Shown here piece by piece: positions 36,744-47,971 of a DNA stretch of 64,000 nt. Under the pieces are notes generated by a model that was given only the letters and a program-made list of their open reading frames with translations, did no database searches and was not told the origin of the DNA. Source of the stretch: Siphlonurus alternatus (lineage: Eukaryota; Arthropoda; Insecta; Ephemeroptera; Siphlonuridae); contig OX463778.1 in assembly GCA_949825025.1 (NCBI GenBank), positions 10,964,733 to 11,028,732 of the forward strand, written 5' to 3'. Position numbers and translations under genes: made by a program. Position 1 is the first letter of the stretch; each line of letters starts with the position of its first letter.

Positions 36744-36912
36744 GATTTTTGGAAGTGCATCACTGCACTGGGTGGAAAGCAAGACGAATTTATCCCAGGG
36801 AGGGAGCGGCGTATTTTTATACTTGAAATGGTCACCCATCCAAGTATTAACCTCGCTTGACGTAGTCTGACTTCAGTGATCTAACGAGAACCGGTCAATG
36901 CATAACGCCACG
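36744..36912 (-). mobile_element. 5S-derived SINE, 3'-truncated copy
   Basis: On the - strand it reads TTGACCGGTTCTCGTTAGAT, CTTGGATGGGTGACCATTTC and GCAGTGATGCACTTCC. It is a close match to the first 170 bp of the SINE at 23706-24091. The central hairpin module and tail are missing; the truncation borders unrelated sequence near 36744. Confidence 0.8.
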
Positions 36913-36919
36913 CTCCACC

Positions 36920-37203
36920 TCTACTCTGAATTACTCTGAATTTTTTTAGATTTTTATGAGTCCTGCAACTATTTCTAAATAATTATTGAACGTTTTGTAA
37001 TTTAAGTTGGCACCCCTGAATCGTTAATAAAAAGGATAGGACAGAGACGCCTGTTGACACCTCCAGAGGGCGTGGCAGCACATTTAATAATTATTTAAAA
37101 ATAGTTCTGGGTTTCAAAAAAATCTGGAAAAAATCAGAGTAGCATAATTTGGTACCTTCAATTCATTTCTGTAATAAAAAATTTTCATGTAGGTTGTCCA
37201 TTT
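36920..37203. mobile_element. Fold-back MITE, family D copy (left end truncated)
   Basis: ACTCTGAATTTTTTTAGATT on the left and its inverse AAATCTGGAAAAAATCAGAG on the right. The right terminus has TTCATTTCTGTAATAAAA and ends GTAGGTTGTCC. The central GCGTGGCAGCAC / CCTCCAGAGGGCG block matches the copies at 40083 and 48353. The outer left terminus is lost next to the SINE at 36912. Confidence 0.75.
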
Positions 37204-37434
37204 TGCATTAAAATACCGTTATGATATCACGTACTGAATACTTATATAGATGGCAACATATGATTGACAAAATTAATTAAAAGACTTGAAACCAAACGAG
37301 CGTAGGCGAGTTTACACCCCACCCCTAGTTTAGTATAATCTCGTAAAAAATACATTCTTTACTTTTAACTTAAATGGCGTGCAGATTTTACAAACGTTTG
37401 TGTTCATATACGAGATTGCAGCTGTAGAAAAGGA
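37204..37434. other. Short spacer, nothing recognised
   Basis: AT-rich, no feature supported. Confidence 0.4.
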
Positions 37435-37872
37435 TTAAGGGTAAGGTAACACGGATCAGCTGATCGACGTAGTCCCATTTGATTAACATGTAAACCTTTA
37501 AAAATTCACAAGTTTTCTAGACATTTTTTTGACAGATTTTAGTATTATGTCCCTAAAATGACAAAAAAAGACATGCACAGAAAAAAATTCAAAGCAATTA
37601 AACGAGCCGATTTTTTTTTAATAAAGTTTTTAATTTGGCTCTCCATGGGAAAGCCCTATGCTGAAAATTAAAAAAATTAATAAAAAAAAAAAAAATCGGT
37701 TCCTTTAATTGTATTGAAATTTTTTCTGTGGCTTTTGTACTAAAATCTGTCTCTCAAAAAAATTTCAGAAAACTTGTGAATTTGCTAAGGTTTACATGTT
37801 ATTAAATGGGAAAATTAAATGTTGTTAAATGGGACTACGTCGATCAGCTGATCCGTGTTACTTTTCCCTTAA
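37435..37872. mobile_element. Fold-back MITE, family B copy 3 (variant termini)
   Basis: TTAAGGGTAAGGTAACACGG with TTAA at both ends, and inverse right end CCGTGTTACTTTTCCCTTAA. CAGCTGATCGACGTAGTCCC replaces the CATCGATTGTTGTAGTCCC of copies 1 and 2, while ATTTGATTAACATGTAAACC is shared. The right arm contains an extra partial repeat (ATTAAATGGGAAAATTAAATG) absent from the left arm. Confidence 0.75.
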
Positions 37873-37948
37873 ATCTGTCAATTGCATGTCATCTAAGCAT
37901 ACGCGCGGAATACTCTGTAACTATATGGCAAGTACCTAACGATTGTGT

Positions 37949-38089
37949 ATTGTGTACCCGATAAAGTCGGGACCATTTCTCTTTGGTTTGACGTCACGAA
38001 CCTTTTTCTTTGTTCTCCAATACAATTCTAATAGGAGGGTCACGTGACGTCAAACCAAACATAAATGATCCCGACTTAATATACAATAG
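37949..38089. mobile_element. Short fold-back element, family E copy 2
   Basis: Inverted arms TATTGTGTACCCGATAAAGT...CTTTGGTTTGACGTCACG and CGTGACGTCAAACCAAAC...CGACTTAATATACAATAGA enclose CCAATACAATTCTAATAGGA. The inner segment is nearly identical to that of copy 1 (30421), but the outer arm sequence differs. Confidence 0.7.
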
Positions 38090-38104
38090 AGTTTCGGCCT
38101 CAAA

Positions 38105-38405
38105 TATTTTTATTGCAGAAACGAATAGAGCGTGCAAAGTGCTACTCCAATTTTTTTCAGATTTTTTTAGAGGCCATGAGGAAGTATTGCTAAAAATTTA
38201 TTCAAAGTTCAGGTTTGAACCCACGCCCCTTTTAGTCCTATCCATTGTAATATGAAGAGATGCCTCTCACTGTACGTTCAATATTTTTTTAAAATAATTC
38301 TTGGACCCTAAAAAGTCTAAAAAAATCAAAGCATCACAACTTAACGTTTCATCCTCTATCCATTTCTGCAATAAAAAAAATGAGGTCGATATTCCTTTTT
38401 TGCAA
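38105..38405. mobile_element. Family D fold-back, strongly diverged copy
   Basis: TTTTTATTGCAGAAACGAAT near 38108 and ATCCATTTCTGCAATAAAA near 38358 are inverse ends of the family D type. CAGATTTTTTTAGAGGCC and AAAAAGTCTAAAAAAATC are the inner inverse blocks. The interior holds GGTTTGAACCCACGCCCC, a B-box-like string of uncertain meaning. Confidence 0.55.
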
Positions 38406-40082
38406 AGTCTACCAGCTTATAAATGAATACTTTTGCTTGCTCATACAATAACCTATAGTACAATATTTAAGGTAAATAAGAACTCTTCATATTAATTATC
38501 ATGATCGAGATTTCATCATACGATAAAAACATCGATTTGTTTTTATGACGCTATAGCAGCAGATTTTAATAAAGTAAAAAAGAATCTGTGACCGTAATAA
38601 TCTATATACTTGAGAAGAAGGCGGCTGCAGCACTAATTGCGGTCGACTTGCACGCAGCTGCAGCAGGTCGATGATGCTCGCCGCTACCTTTAGTAATATA
38701 AGTTCCACCTGCTTGACTTTAGCACACGTGGCTTCACAATATAAGAGTCTGATTATCGGGGGAAACGCGCACCGAGGTGAAAAAAAAAAAAAATCTCCCG
38801 ATCAGGCACGATCGCAATATTTGCTACCACAGGGATTTTTCAAGCCGTTCTGCTTTATACGTACAAAGCTTGGTGTGATTTAACGGTGTCGTAATAACGA
38901 CTTTTGTATGGATTATATAGACTACCTGGATACTTCTAATCTATATATAGTCTCTTGTTTTCAGTGCATTTCAACACAATATTCACGATCTTTAGAATTA
39001 AACTAGCTGAGTTGAGAGAACTATTTTTAACTCTTATTAAAATAATTTTCAGGATTTTTTACACCAAAAATGATCATAATCGTTTAAAAATCTTTAATAA
39101 AATAATAATAAAACTCGATAAACCTGACAAAAATCAGAGCATGGCGTATTTTTTTTTCATTTTACTAAATTATATATTATTTTTCAGGTCCATCCACTCT
39201 GTTTCTTGCACACGATGAACATTAATGACGTCATCAAATGGTCTGTAGATAACCACTTGTTACGAATGTCCCAATCGATGTCCGAACTGCGATGTTAACT
39301 AGAATGTGTCACGCCCCCTGGAGCACAAAGATGCAGGGAGTCGATACTTTCGTCTGGACATATAACATCGAATCTCCATTAACAAAAAGGGACTTTATCT
39401 GAGCAGCTTTGCTTGGACGCGTGACAATCGCACTTGAAACAATTGCACATCTGGTTCTACAACTTTTGCAATGACATTTCGAGTTTGTTCGTAAAACCTG
39501 CCCCGCGTGTTTACTTTTTGCATTTGATCGACCTTATGCCCAATATGTCCTTATGAATTACATGCATAAGGAAACCAAGTGCAAGAAAACAAAAACTATA
39601 ATATAGAGTTTACAGGGTTTAAGAACAGACATATGGTGCTGAAAGACATAGCAACTCAGATAAACTAGTCTTTTTACATTGCAAAGACAGATAGCTAACA
39701 TTACATGCTATAACGTTTCTCGCTCGTTACTGATCAATGGGATGTCACCTCGGGCTGGTTAACAACCGTTCACATATCACCTGTCATATCAATAATTTAG
39801 CATACGACAAACAAGCAAAAGCAGAACACTGCATCCATTTAAAGAAATATACCGAGAGAGGAAAAAAATGAGTAAATATATTAATTATATACCACTTGGG
39901 TTTTGGCGACGAGACAATGCATTACATGCAGTGATGAAAATTTCATCTATAATATAATACATTTTGTCTCTCACAGTATATACAGATGCGAATATGTCCG
40001 TATAATAGTCTCGTGCTGAAGGGCAATGCTACCTTTCATTCAGTGTAATTACTCTTAATATCAATCCTTTGAATGGCCAAAT
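38406..40082. other. Intergenic DNA, nothing recognised
   Basis: AT-rich. It includes GCAGCACTAATTGCGGTCG / CACGCAGCTGCAGCAGGTCG (38626-38670) and one isolated GATGTCACCTCGGG arm near 39739. Frames such as 38955-39218 (+) are AT-driven and unrecognised. Confidence 0.45.
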
Positions 40083-40416
40083 TGTCAACATACATGAAAA
40101 TTTTTTATTGCAGAAATGAATAGAGGACACCAAATTATGCTACTCTGAATTTTTTCAGATTTTTTTGAGACCCGGAACTATTTTTAAATAACTATTGAAA
40201 GTCCTGTGATTTCAGTTGGCACCTCTGAATTCTTAATAAAAAGGATAGAGACTGGACGCCTATTGACGCCTCCAGGGGGCGTGGCCGCACTTTCAATAAT
40301 TATTTAAAAATAGTTCTGCCATGGGTTTAAAAAAAATCTGAAAAAATTCAGAGCAGCATAATTTGGTACCCTAAATTCATTTCTGCAATAAACATTTTTC
40401 ATGTATGTTGTCCATT
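40083..40416. mobile_element. Fold-back MITE, family D copy
   Basis: Ends AACATACATGAAAATTTTTT and the inverse TTTTTCATGTATGTTGTCC. Sub-terminal TATTGCAGAAATGAATAGAG and TTCATTTCTGCAATAAA; inner AGTTGGCACCTCTGAATTC and GACGCCTCCAGGGGGCGTGG. Near-identical organisation to 48353-48686, in opposite relative order of the central block. No ORF. Confidence 0.8.
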
Positions 40417-41655
40417 GTCAACATAATAATTACGTAAAACAGCCACTCTCCCATTTCAATTAACTGTTTGTAAAATAATACTGTATATTTTTAAACATTT
40501 TCTCTTGGCGTCTTGATATAATAATTAATAACGTATAGAGAATATTTGCTGACGAATGTCGACGCTTACAGTGCAGCACTCATTTGATCGATCACTCAGT
40601 TAATAGAACGTTCTTTATGTTGTAGTATAGTGGATCAAATAACATTTGAAAATAAACCTAAGAGCCTTGGCACAAGATCATTGATGATAACTTGGACTAG
40701 TTCAATGTTTGCGAGTTGGAGGTAAATCTCGTTTAAAAACATTTTCATGCAACTAGCACGGGTTCATAATGCGACACTTGAATTAAAATTATGATTATAA
40801 TTATATTGTGGTAAGATATATAATGCATATGGATGAGAGGATACGATGGATACTGCATGTGTTACTCTTACGGGGCATGGTGATTAACAAGGCCGCAAAG
40901 GGATATATTTCGAGGCGTCGACTGCACTAGGAACTGGTATAAATAATAAACATTGAATTCAGGGAAAAAAAATTATCAAACTAATAATCGTTTGAAATAA
41001 ACTGTAGAAGAACAACTCAAGTTTTACAATCTCATCAATGATAAGTGCACAAACAACTACTAAAATAGCATCTGGGCATACTCTGTTGTTTTATCTTGTA
41101 TAATGGTTTTTAGAAGAGAGAAATCAGCTGACCAGATGAAGCTTGACGGCTCCATAGAGTTAATATTAAATAGAGAGGCTATCCGGTAGGTGGCGCTGTA
41201 GCCTCGCCGAGCGCGGTTCCACTAACTGACGTTTGAAACGGGCGTCTATGACGTCACTGTAGGCACTAACAATGTTAAATTTGATCAGTCAATACTGCGC
41301 TGAATACAATGAATAGTAGCAAAATAAGCATAACAACAGGTTAATGGGAATTGTAATTGTAAGCAACATTTATTTGGTAGACGTTATATGAAAAACGAAG
41401 TTGAATAAAAATTATAAAAAAAATATCCCTAACTCTATTGGAATTTGACGCCTGTAGGTTGGTACAGCGAACAGCTGCTATAGCAGCAGCTGCATCACGT
41501 GATCACAGAGAGCGAATCAGAAGGCTATAAGAGCCAGGGCGTCTGTGTCGTCACACAGAAATGCAACTCTTGAAATTGACCAACGCACTATAACATTAGG
41601 AAGCTAGAAAGTCGCCCCCCCTTGGACGGCTCATACTCGTCAATACTTCATCTAA
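40417..41655. other. Intergenic DNA with a family L fragment
   Basis: At 40867-40930, GGGGCATGGTGATTAACAAG then GCCGCAAAGGG and GAGGCGTCGACTGCAC match the right half of the element at 48916-49028. GC-richer stretches near 41185-41260 and 41445-41560 contain GGGCGTCTATGACGTCAC and GGGCGTCTGTGTCGTCAC, a direct repeat of unknown origin. Confidence 0.45.
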
Positions 41656-41847
41656 GTACTGTCGTCTTCTCAGAAAACTTCTTTCGCCACGCCATTTATT
41701 GATGAAAGAAATTTTTCAAGGCAAGAATTGTACAACAAAATCTTTGACCACTTTCAAAATCGACTGACTCGCCAGAAGCTGTACGAAAAGAAGAATAAGG
41801 ACTTCTATAAGGGCGTAGCTTCTAAAATTGCCATAACGCGTTATTAA
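41656..41847 (+). pseudogene. Unidentified coding-like block (possible exon or transposase relic)
   Basis: 64 codons open to a TAA at 41845, with non-repetitive, charged, helix-like composition: TPFIDERNFSRQELYNKIFD, then HFQNRLTRQKLYEKKNKDF and YKGVASKIAITRY. A pyrimidine-rich TCTTCTCAG precedes the AAAACT near 41672 and could be a 3' splice site; AATAAA occurs at 42077. I do not recognise the family. It could be a terminal exon of an unseen gene, a decayed transposase, or chance. Confidence 0.25.
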
Positions 41848-42326
41848 TGCCTTGCGGCTGTACTACGTCCTTACTAGAGAATAACTCACCTAGTTTAATT
41901 TTGCAGTTATAAAAACCAGCAGCTGTTAGCTAGCTCTATTCCATGTGGGCAGACAGCCATTGTTATCTGCCAGGCTGTCTGGCCGCAGAATAGCTGACGT
42001 AACTCAATCCAACACTGGCATGGAACACGCTGAGCCAGACCAACAATGAGAGTTCTACGAGTGTTTTGTCTGGTATTAATAAATGAAGTTCAATAGTCTG
42101 CACTGTTTTTGATTACCGGAAAAATATTAAACGTATAGGTTTTTGTTTTTATTAGATCGACAAAGAAAGCAGGAGGTACACTTTGGGACAATATGAATTT
42201 TACCCCTGACTCTGCAGTTTCAAGAAACAAATAAGTGCATTTTCTAATTTGGGGAGGGGGGGAGGAGGGATTAGAGGTAAGACAAGCATTCAGCATTCTA
42301 GCCATCCTAAATACATTTTAGTCCTA
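41848..42326. other. Intergenic DNA, nothing recognised
   Basis: GGCAGACAGCCATTGTTATC / CTGCCAGGCTGTCTGGCC near 41949-41985 form a short local inverted repeat (GACAGCC/GGCTGTC). Nothing else was recognised. Confidence 0.4.
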
Positions 42327-42528
42327 TAAAGGCGGATTTACATGAGCAATTCCAGCCTGCTACGCGAATAATGCGCACTTGCTGTAACATCCATTGGTAT
42401 AAAAAAAAAGCATCGTAATTAAAATTAACGCGATACCTGGCGAATTCGTTCGCCGTATAAGATTTCACAGCTTAAATTACGTTAAAATAACGTCGCATCG
42501 CGGCTCATAAAAATCCATAGACCACGCG
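42327..42528. mobile_element. MITE, family F copy 2 (decayed)
   Basis: The left end TAAAGGCGGATTTACATGAG and GCGCACTTGCTGTAACATCC match family F copy 1 (3773). The right end (GGCTCATAAAAATCC) is a poor inverse. Boundaries approximate. Confidence 0.4.
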
Positions 42529-43535
42529 GCAACGCCTACAATCAAGCAGAGTAGAGGTAAAATTTTTTGGTGTTCCGAGGTGTATATATATAAAAGTCTA
42601 CCTCACAAGATTTTTAAATCGACAAGGATGTGTGTATGCGGCGATTGCCCTTTGACGTTAGAAAAAAACCCTGAAAAGATACAAAAAAAAAAGTAATCTG
42701 TCTCGGTTTTTATTTACCTGAAAAACATATCATATAAAGAGCAAACCCAACAGTGATAGTTCACAATACATACATGTTCCTTAACAAGAGACCCTAAGAA
42801 GTATACATTGAAAAGATGAGAGCATAAGGTTCGTTTAACAAAATCTGCTGCTATGGTGTACATAAGAGCGTCTTCGTATAAGCAGTAAAGGCTTGCTCAA
42901 TGAATATTTATTTACTTTTGCGGCGGCGACGGTGAAAAAAGATCGATGTCCTTTGATGACCCCGCCCCTCACGGCACTGCAGGGAACACTACGCATAATG
43001 TCACAGGGGTGTGTGTTGTGTACATAAGGACTACCACTTGATAAACGTATTATAAAGTTACTGTTGATATTGTTTAAGAAAGCATCACTTCAAAAACCAT
43101 CAAATTTATTATACAGTCTAAACAAAATCCGCATAAGTTGCAGCCAACCTCCTAAATCTGAGAATTATCCGATAATTTTAATGTTAATTAATAAATAATC
43201 CATGGAAAATCCTCAGATTATTCCCAGATAGGGCATGGCTGCAACTTACCCGGTTATTAAAAAGATTCCGCTTCATTTCCCATAATTTCACTATCTCAAA
43301 ATGGAAATTTTTTACAGCTCATTTTAAAATTAATTATTCACTTGAAATGAAAAGTAAATGCAATCTTACTATAAGATTCTTTTGGTTGTTTGACAACGAA
43401 GAAAATTGTATTTGTTAATAATTATTCTGTCAATTGCGTACTTGAAAAGGGAACATTTTATTAAAACTGATGCCAGAAATACAGTATAAGAACTTTATTA
43501 AGACTTATTTTCCCTTGACTATAAAAGTATCGGTA
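42529..43535. other. Intergenic DNA, nothing recognised
   Basis: AAGTTGCAGCCAACCTCC (43136) and GCATGGCTGCAACTTAC (43234) are an imperfect inverted pair about 100 bp apart, possibly an old fold-back. No gene. Confidence 0.4.
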
Positions 43536-43729
43536 TTAAGGTACATTTCCATGCAGCGATGTCGATCGAGAGGCTTGGCGGGGCGAGAAAAGCGCACTTG
43601 CTTCAATCTCGTATGGTGGCCATGTTGGTAATAAAATCACTCCCCGCAAGGCGAGGAAATCCCCAGCTTCTGACTGGCTGTGGCACGCGATTTTCTCATT
43701 TTCCACGCTCCAAGGATATGAACCTTTAT
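43536..43729. mobile_element. MITE, family C copy 3
   Basis: The left end TTAAGGTACATTTCCATG and the right end ATATGAACCTTTA form the degenerate terminal inverted repeat. The interior shares GGCTTGGCGGGGCGAGAAAA and GCGCACTTGCTTCAATCTCG with copies 1 and 2. The right TTAA has decayed to TTTA, as in copy 2. Confidence 0.7.
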
Positions 43730-44212
43730 ACAGAGGACTGGCTTAGCTGCCACTCTAGGCAACATACAACCTCCCTGTACAGAGTGCGGGGGAGGCGAGC
43801 ACTCCTACTGCTCGGTGACCTGCTGGTCTAGCTAATACTCCTCTGGGAAACTGTATGACGTAAGCAGCTCGCTATATTTTGCAGATGGAAAGACGAACAA
43901 TGGATAGTATCATTGAAGTAAAAAACTAGTCTATATATAATGTTTCATTTTGGTATGCAGAAAAAATGTATTGATTATCATGCAATGCAGATATGGAGAT
44001 GTATATAAAGTTCGATGGATTACAACATAAATATATAGCCAATGCATAATTACGACGTTAAGATATATCCAAACAAGCAAAATGTAATCTATACTTATGC
44101 GTTATTGGTATAATATATTCATTAACTGTAACTCAATTTAATAGACTGCTGCTCACTATATAGTGAATTTTTTACATGTAAAAAAATTATACGCGGCATC
44201 ACTTCCAAACAA
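43730..44212. other. Intergenic DNA, nothing recognised
   Basis: No supported feature on either strand. Confidence 0.4.
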
Positions 44213-44395
44213 GCATTCCCTTAATTGTGACTGAGGGAACCGTGAAAACCTCTGTTAAGATGGTCGGTAATTTATAAAATAGATGTAACAATGGCCCTTC
44301 AATGGGTGTGTTCTTAGGCACACGCCTTTGGATAAAATCCGGCGGTGCCTAGCATGGAACTCACGACTATCCAAGTCAAATGCTTGCTAATTACT
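44213..44395 (-). mobile_element. SINE remnant with tRNA-like head and shared central domain
   Basis: On the - strand, AGCATTTGACTTGGATAGTC then GTGAGTTCCATGCTAGG resembles the second half of a tRNA (degenerate B box). GGCGTGTGCCTAAGAACAC follows. Then comes GAGGTTTTCACGGTTCCCTCAGT, read in two parts (GAGGTTTTCACGG, TTCCCTCAG), the same hairpin module as in the 5S-headed SINEs. This suggests different heads joined to one central domain. Confidence 0.5.
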
Positions 44396-46124
44396 GTATG
44401 CCAAGTGCCACGAGTCATACCAATAGGATCATTTCTGTAGTATGTATCATACTGTATCATATTGAATCGTCAATGTTTCCCAAAAAAATGTCCCAACCAA
44501 AAAAAAAAAGCTTTGAAGTATTTTCTATAAGCACCAAAAGTATTCAGCACTCGAATCAGCCTGGAAACAAAAAATTTTAAACAAATAAATAATTTAAATA
44601 TTGAAATTGCGCACATACAAAAATCAGCATTATATCGCACATCAGTCAATATACTCCTGCACCTGACCCTTGATATCACATTTTACTTTACAGATAATAA
44701 ATTTAATTACTTTTTTCCCTCGCAACTTGCAATTAGTTCTATATAAAAAGTTGTTGAAGTAGCCTACAAAGAAATTTTAAGTGCCCCATGGCTATACTTT
44801 CGACCAGCAATGTTTCTGACTGTTAATATTAGGGGGAACGAACACGAGGAGCACTCAGCCCTTCATGGCACGAGGAATGGACGTGGCCAGACGAGGGTGT
44901 AGAGTCCGGAGTGTCTCAAACGACTTTTTAATCGGGTCCACCAATATGGCCGCCGAGCGCACACACAAAAAGTGAAACGAACCAGTAATGCTCTCATACA
45001 GAAAAATCATCAGTCCCACCCACATAACACGTTCGCATGGCTAAACTTCGCTCTGCTCGATTGCTATATAAATATATAGCGCTAAAACTGACAGAAAAGA
45101 AAAAAAAATAATAATCGTCATTTTTTATAAGTAAATACATATAAAAACTTGGTACTGTATAAAATTTATCTTCCTTAACGGCAGTAAAGAGTAAAGTATT
45201 TTCTATAAGAACGTACAAAAAATTTAACTATTGTTGAAGAAAACACTTTAAAATTAGAAAAAAAAATTACAAGAATATATTTTTAAAAAGTTTGTGAGGG
45301 TCCCAGATGGTTTAAATTTACGGTTTCAATTTCATCTCGGGGTAACCCCATGTTATCGATTTTTAAGAACAAATGTAAGAGCTCCATCACTCTGCTGCTA
45401 TACTATATGCATCTGGTGCTAGCTCATAAATCTTGGGGGAACCGCTCAATATGCTAAACACGACGTTCATATATATATTATAACGATGACGAGGTCTGGC
45501 TTCATGTTATATATTACCCTATAAAGCATTTTCCGATCATTGTCTATAAGTAATTACATATTTATTGTTGGAGCCATGCTATTATATATTACTAGTATAA
45601 TAAAGTGCAGATGAGAAACCAATCTTTATAGAGACAAAGCTAAGAAGGTTCACGTATCAATTCTTCAAGCGTTCTTGCTGCATGATATAGAAGACGTTAT
45701 ACATTAATTACAGAAGCTAATCGAAGTTCGGTATACTGTGAGATTCACGAAATAATTACGTATAATGCATGAGAGAGTATTTATATGCACAGTAATCTTA
45801 TACATCACCTCAGGTGCTACAGCTGATGGAAATATTATTTATTTTTCTTTATCAGTAAGAATTGAATGAAAGAAATTTTACATCAGAATTATGAGAAGCT
45901 CTATATAAATCAATCTCTTATGGTTTGAAAATATTTCAGGGGTAAATATGGGCGGTTTTCACTATACTACTCCATCTATATCCAGTCTCCATCTAAGTAT
46001 GCTTCTTAATCTTAAGGTAGATTGTAGATCGACTTTAATATTGCATTAAATTATATGACACACTTAAGCCCCCTGCCATTCATATCTTATTATAATAAGC
46101 AAACATTAAGGGGTCCAGTTCCGA
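44396..46124. other. Intergenic DNA, nothing recognised
   Basis: AT-rich with a few GC-richer stretches (44830-44960). One isolated TTTCATCTCGGGGTAACCCC arm lies at 45329. No gene or RNA recognised. Confidence 0.45.
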
Positions 46125-46287
46125 GCTATACTTTAGTTCTCGTAACTTACCTTCTTTGGTTCGACGTCACGAACCTTTTTTTTTTTTTTTCGTCCTGCAA
46201 TACTATAATATATAAGTCAATAAATAACTAATGGAAGAGTCATGCACGTGACGTCAAACCAAAGAAAAATTACGTGAACTATATCGT
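46125..46287. mobile_element. Fold-back element, family E copy 3
   Basis: Arms TTCTTTGGTTCGACGTCACG and the inverse CACGTGACGTCAAACCAAAG, extended outward by CTATACTTTAGTTCTCGTAA and TTACGTGAACTATATCG. The loop is AT-rich with a T-run at 46178-46193. It shares the GGTTTGACGTCACG arm with copy 2 (37949). Confidence 0.7.
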
Positions 46288-46494
46288 CCCTCGTCCGGAA
46301 TAATGAGCTATCTGCCTACCATGATTTCGTTGCAATAACGAACTGCATGTCTGCTATTTCAGGTGAGTGCAATTACGAGCTGTATATCGGTATAAAGTAA
46401 AGCTCATAATTGCGCTCACTTGAAATAGCAGACAGTTCATTATTGCAACGATATCGTGGTAGGCAGATAGCTCATTATTCCAGGCAAAGGGATG
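46288..46494. mobile_element. Fold-back element (family J)
   Basis: TCCGGAATAATGAGCTATCT then GCCTACCATGATTTCG on the left, and the inverse CGATATCGTGGTAGGCAGAT then AGCTCATTATTCC on the right. Inner GTCTGCTATTTCAGGTGAGT is mirrored by ACTTGAAATAGCAGAC. The arms are about 80 bp with a short loop near 46390. It directly adjoins family E copy 3, which suggests nested or hotspot insertion. Confidence 0.7.
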
Positions 46495-47754
46495 AAATAA
46501 TACTATTTCTCCTATTTCAAAAACAGCCCGACGTAACTGTTGATAAATTTGACCTTATTCACTCTCTTTTCACAGCGTTAATTTAATTGTCACGTCAAGC
46601 GAAGTGACATATCATGCAAGCACCTGCGGACCACGCAAGGTGTCCAAGCTGGTGTGATCGAGCACGGAGGGTTGTGACTTGGAGCGTGCAGTGTTATCCC
46701 GAGGGATATTGGAAGGTTCGCCTTATCCCAGCAAGCTCAATAAAAAAAACACCAGCAGTGGAGCACAATCCGAACATTATTAGAGTTTATTTTATCACAG
46801 GGGGAACGTTCGCTGATGTGACAAACAGAATGTGCATTCTACAATCAATAACCCCAAGCATTTCAACCAATGTTTGGCAGGATGTAGTAGCTTCGTTTAG
46901 AGTGTAAAAACCGATGTTAGGCACCATAGAATGATCTGGATTTCATAGAAACATCCAGTGGGAGGGTTGTCCGGGCCTTAGGGCTAGGAGATGCTGACTG
47001 GAAATGGGGTCGAAGTGTGCACGAAGCATGCAGAGCCTGAGATCTATACATCCGGACGAAAATTTAAGGTTTAAAGGGAACACTATTTTTTTTTTTTATT
47101 TTTAAATCAAACCCTATTGGGTACTTTTTTTTTTTTTTTTTTTTAAAGGGAACACTATTAGGGTACATATGCTGCATCACGTGACTTTGGAGATGAAATT
47201 TATAATATAGCGGACAGTCTGCATTCAATGTTAAATTAACTGCATGTGCTATACCTATATTTAGATTCTGACTTCGGCAGTTAACATTTCATATAGTTTC
47301 TGCATAGTCTTCTATTTAGCATTCATGACGTATGTATATAATTAATGTGCTATTATTTTTTAAAATAAAATTATTCCACACTAGATTTAATTAACAATGG
47401 GCATGATTCACATGAAGAAGATAAACGCATGCATTGCAAGAGGAGAAAACTTCCTTTTTTTTGCACCTAAAATTTTATCACTCACCACTGTTAGTGAGAA
47501 ATGTTTGGAACAAGATCGATATAACCCTACTACACAGCAAGAAAATGTAAATTGAAGAGGCGTAGTAATCAACGCGAGCAATTGATAATTTCCTTTTAAG
47601 TGTTTAACTAACTAACGTGCTACTGGCAGCTGCTGTTAGTGCGAATATTTTCTACGCCCCTATATAATGTAAATGGATGACAAGGACCAATTTACCCACA
47701 CAACGTCTGCCTTTCGACTGTAAAAGAGGGACGTGTCAACGATAGTTTTTGCTT
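46495..47754. other. Intergenic DNA, no supported gene
   Basis: The 97-residue frame at 46614-46907 (+) is the longest here. Its translation has no recognisable domain, and no promoter or splice context was found. T-rich runs lie at 47088 and 47127-47144. Confidence 0.45.
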
Positions 47755-47971
47755 TAAGGCCGGTCGCAGACAGGATCGCATGATTTCGCTATTTCTACGA
47801 TCGTAAGCTTACGATCGTATGTTTCTCATTTAGAATCGGTTCTAAATCTCTTATCATACGACAGCATACGATACGAAGCTGCTGTGTGCGCGTGTTCAGC
47901 TGATCGCATAGGTTCTTATTTTTTTTATCATACGCTGCGAAATTATGCGATTCTGTCTGCGACCGGCCTAA
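47755..47971. mobile_element. Harbinger/PIF-like MITE (family G) with TAA duplication
   Basis: Terminal inverted repeats GGCCGGTCGCAGACAG and CTGTCTGCGACCGGCC are perfect over 16 bp and continue imperfectly (GATCGCAT / ATGCGATT-type). The element (47758-47968) is flanked on both sides by TAA. A 3-bp TWA target duplication is the hallmark of PIF/Harbinger transposons. Inner CGATCGTAAGCTTACGATCG is itself a perfect palindrome. No ORF. Confidence 0.8.

Noticed and set aside
46614..46907. 97-codon + frame
   Set aside because: No recognisable domain, no splice or promoter context. It may be chance in a slightly GC-richer stretch.
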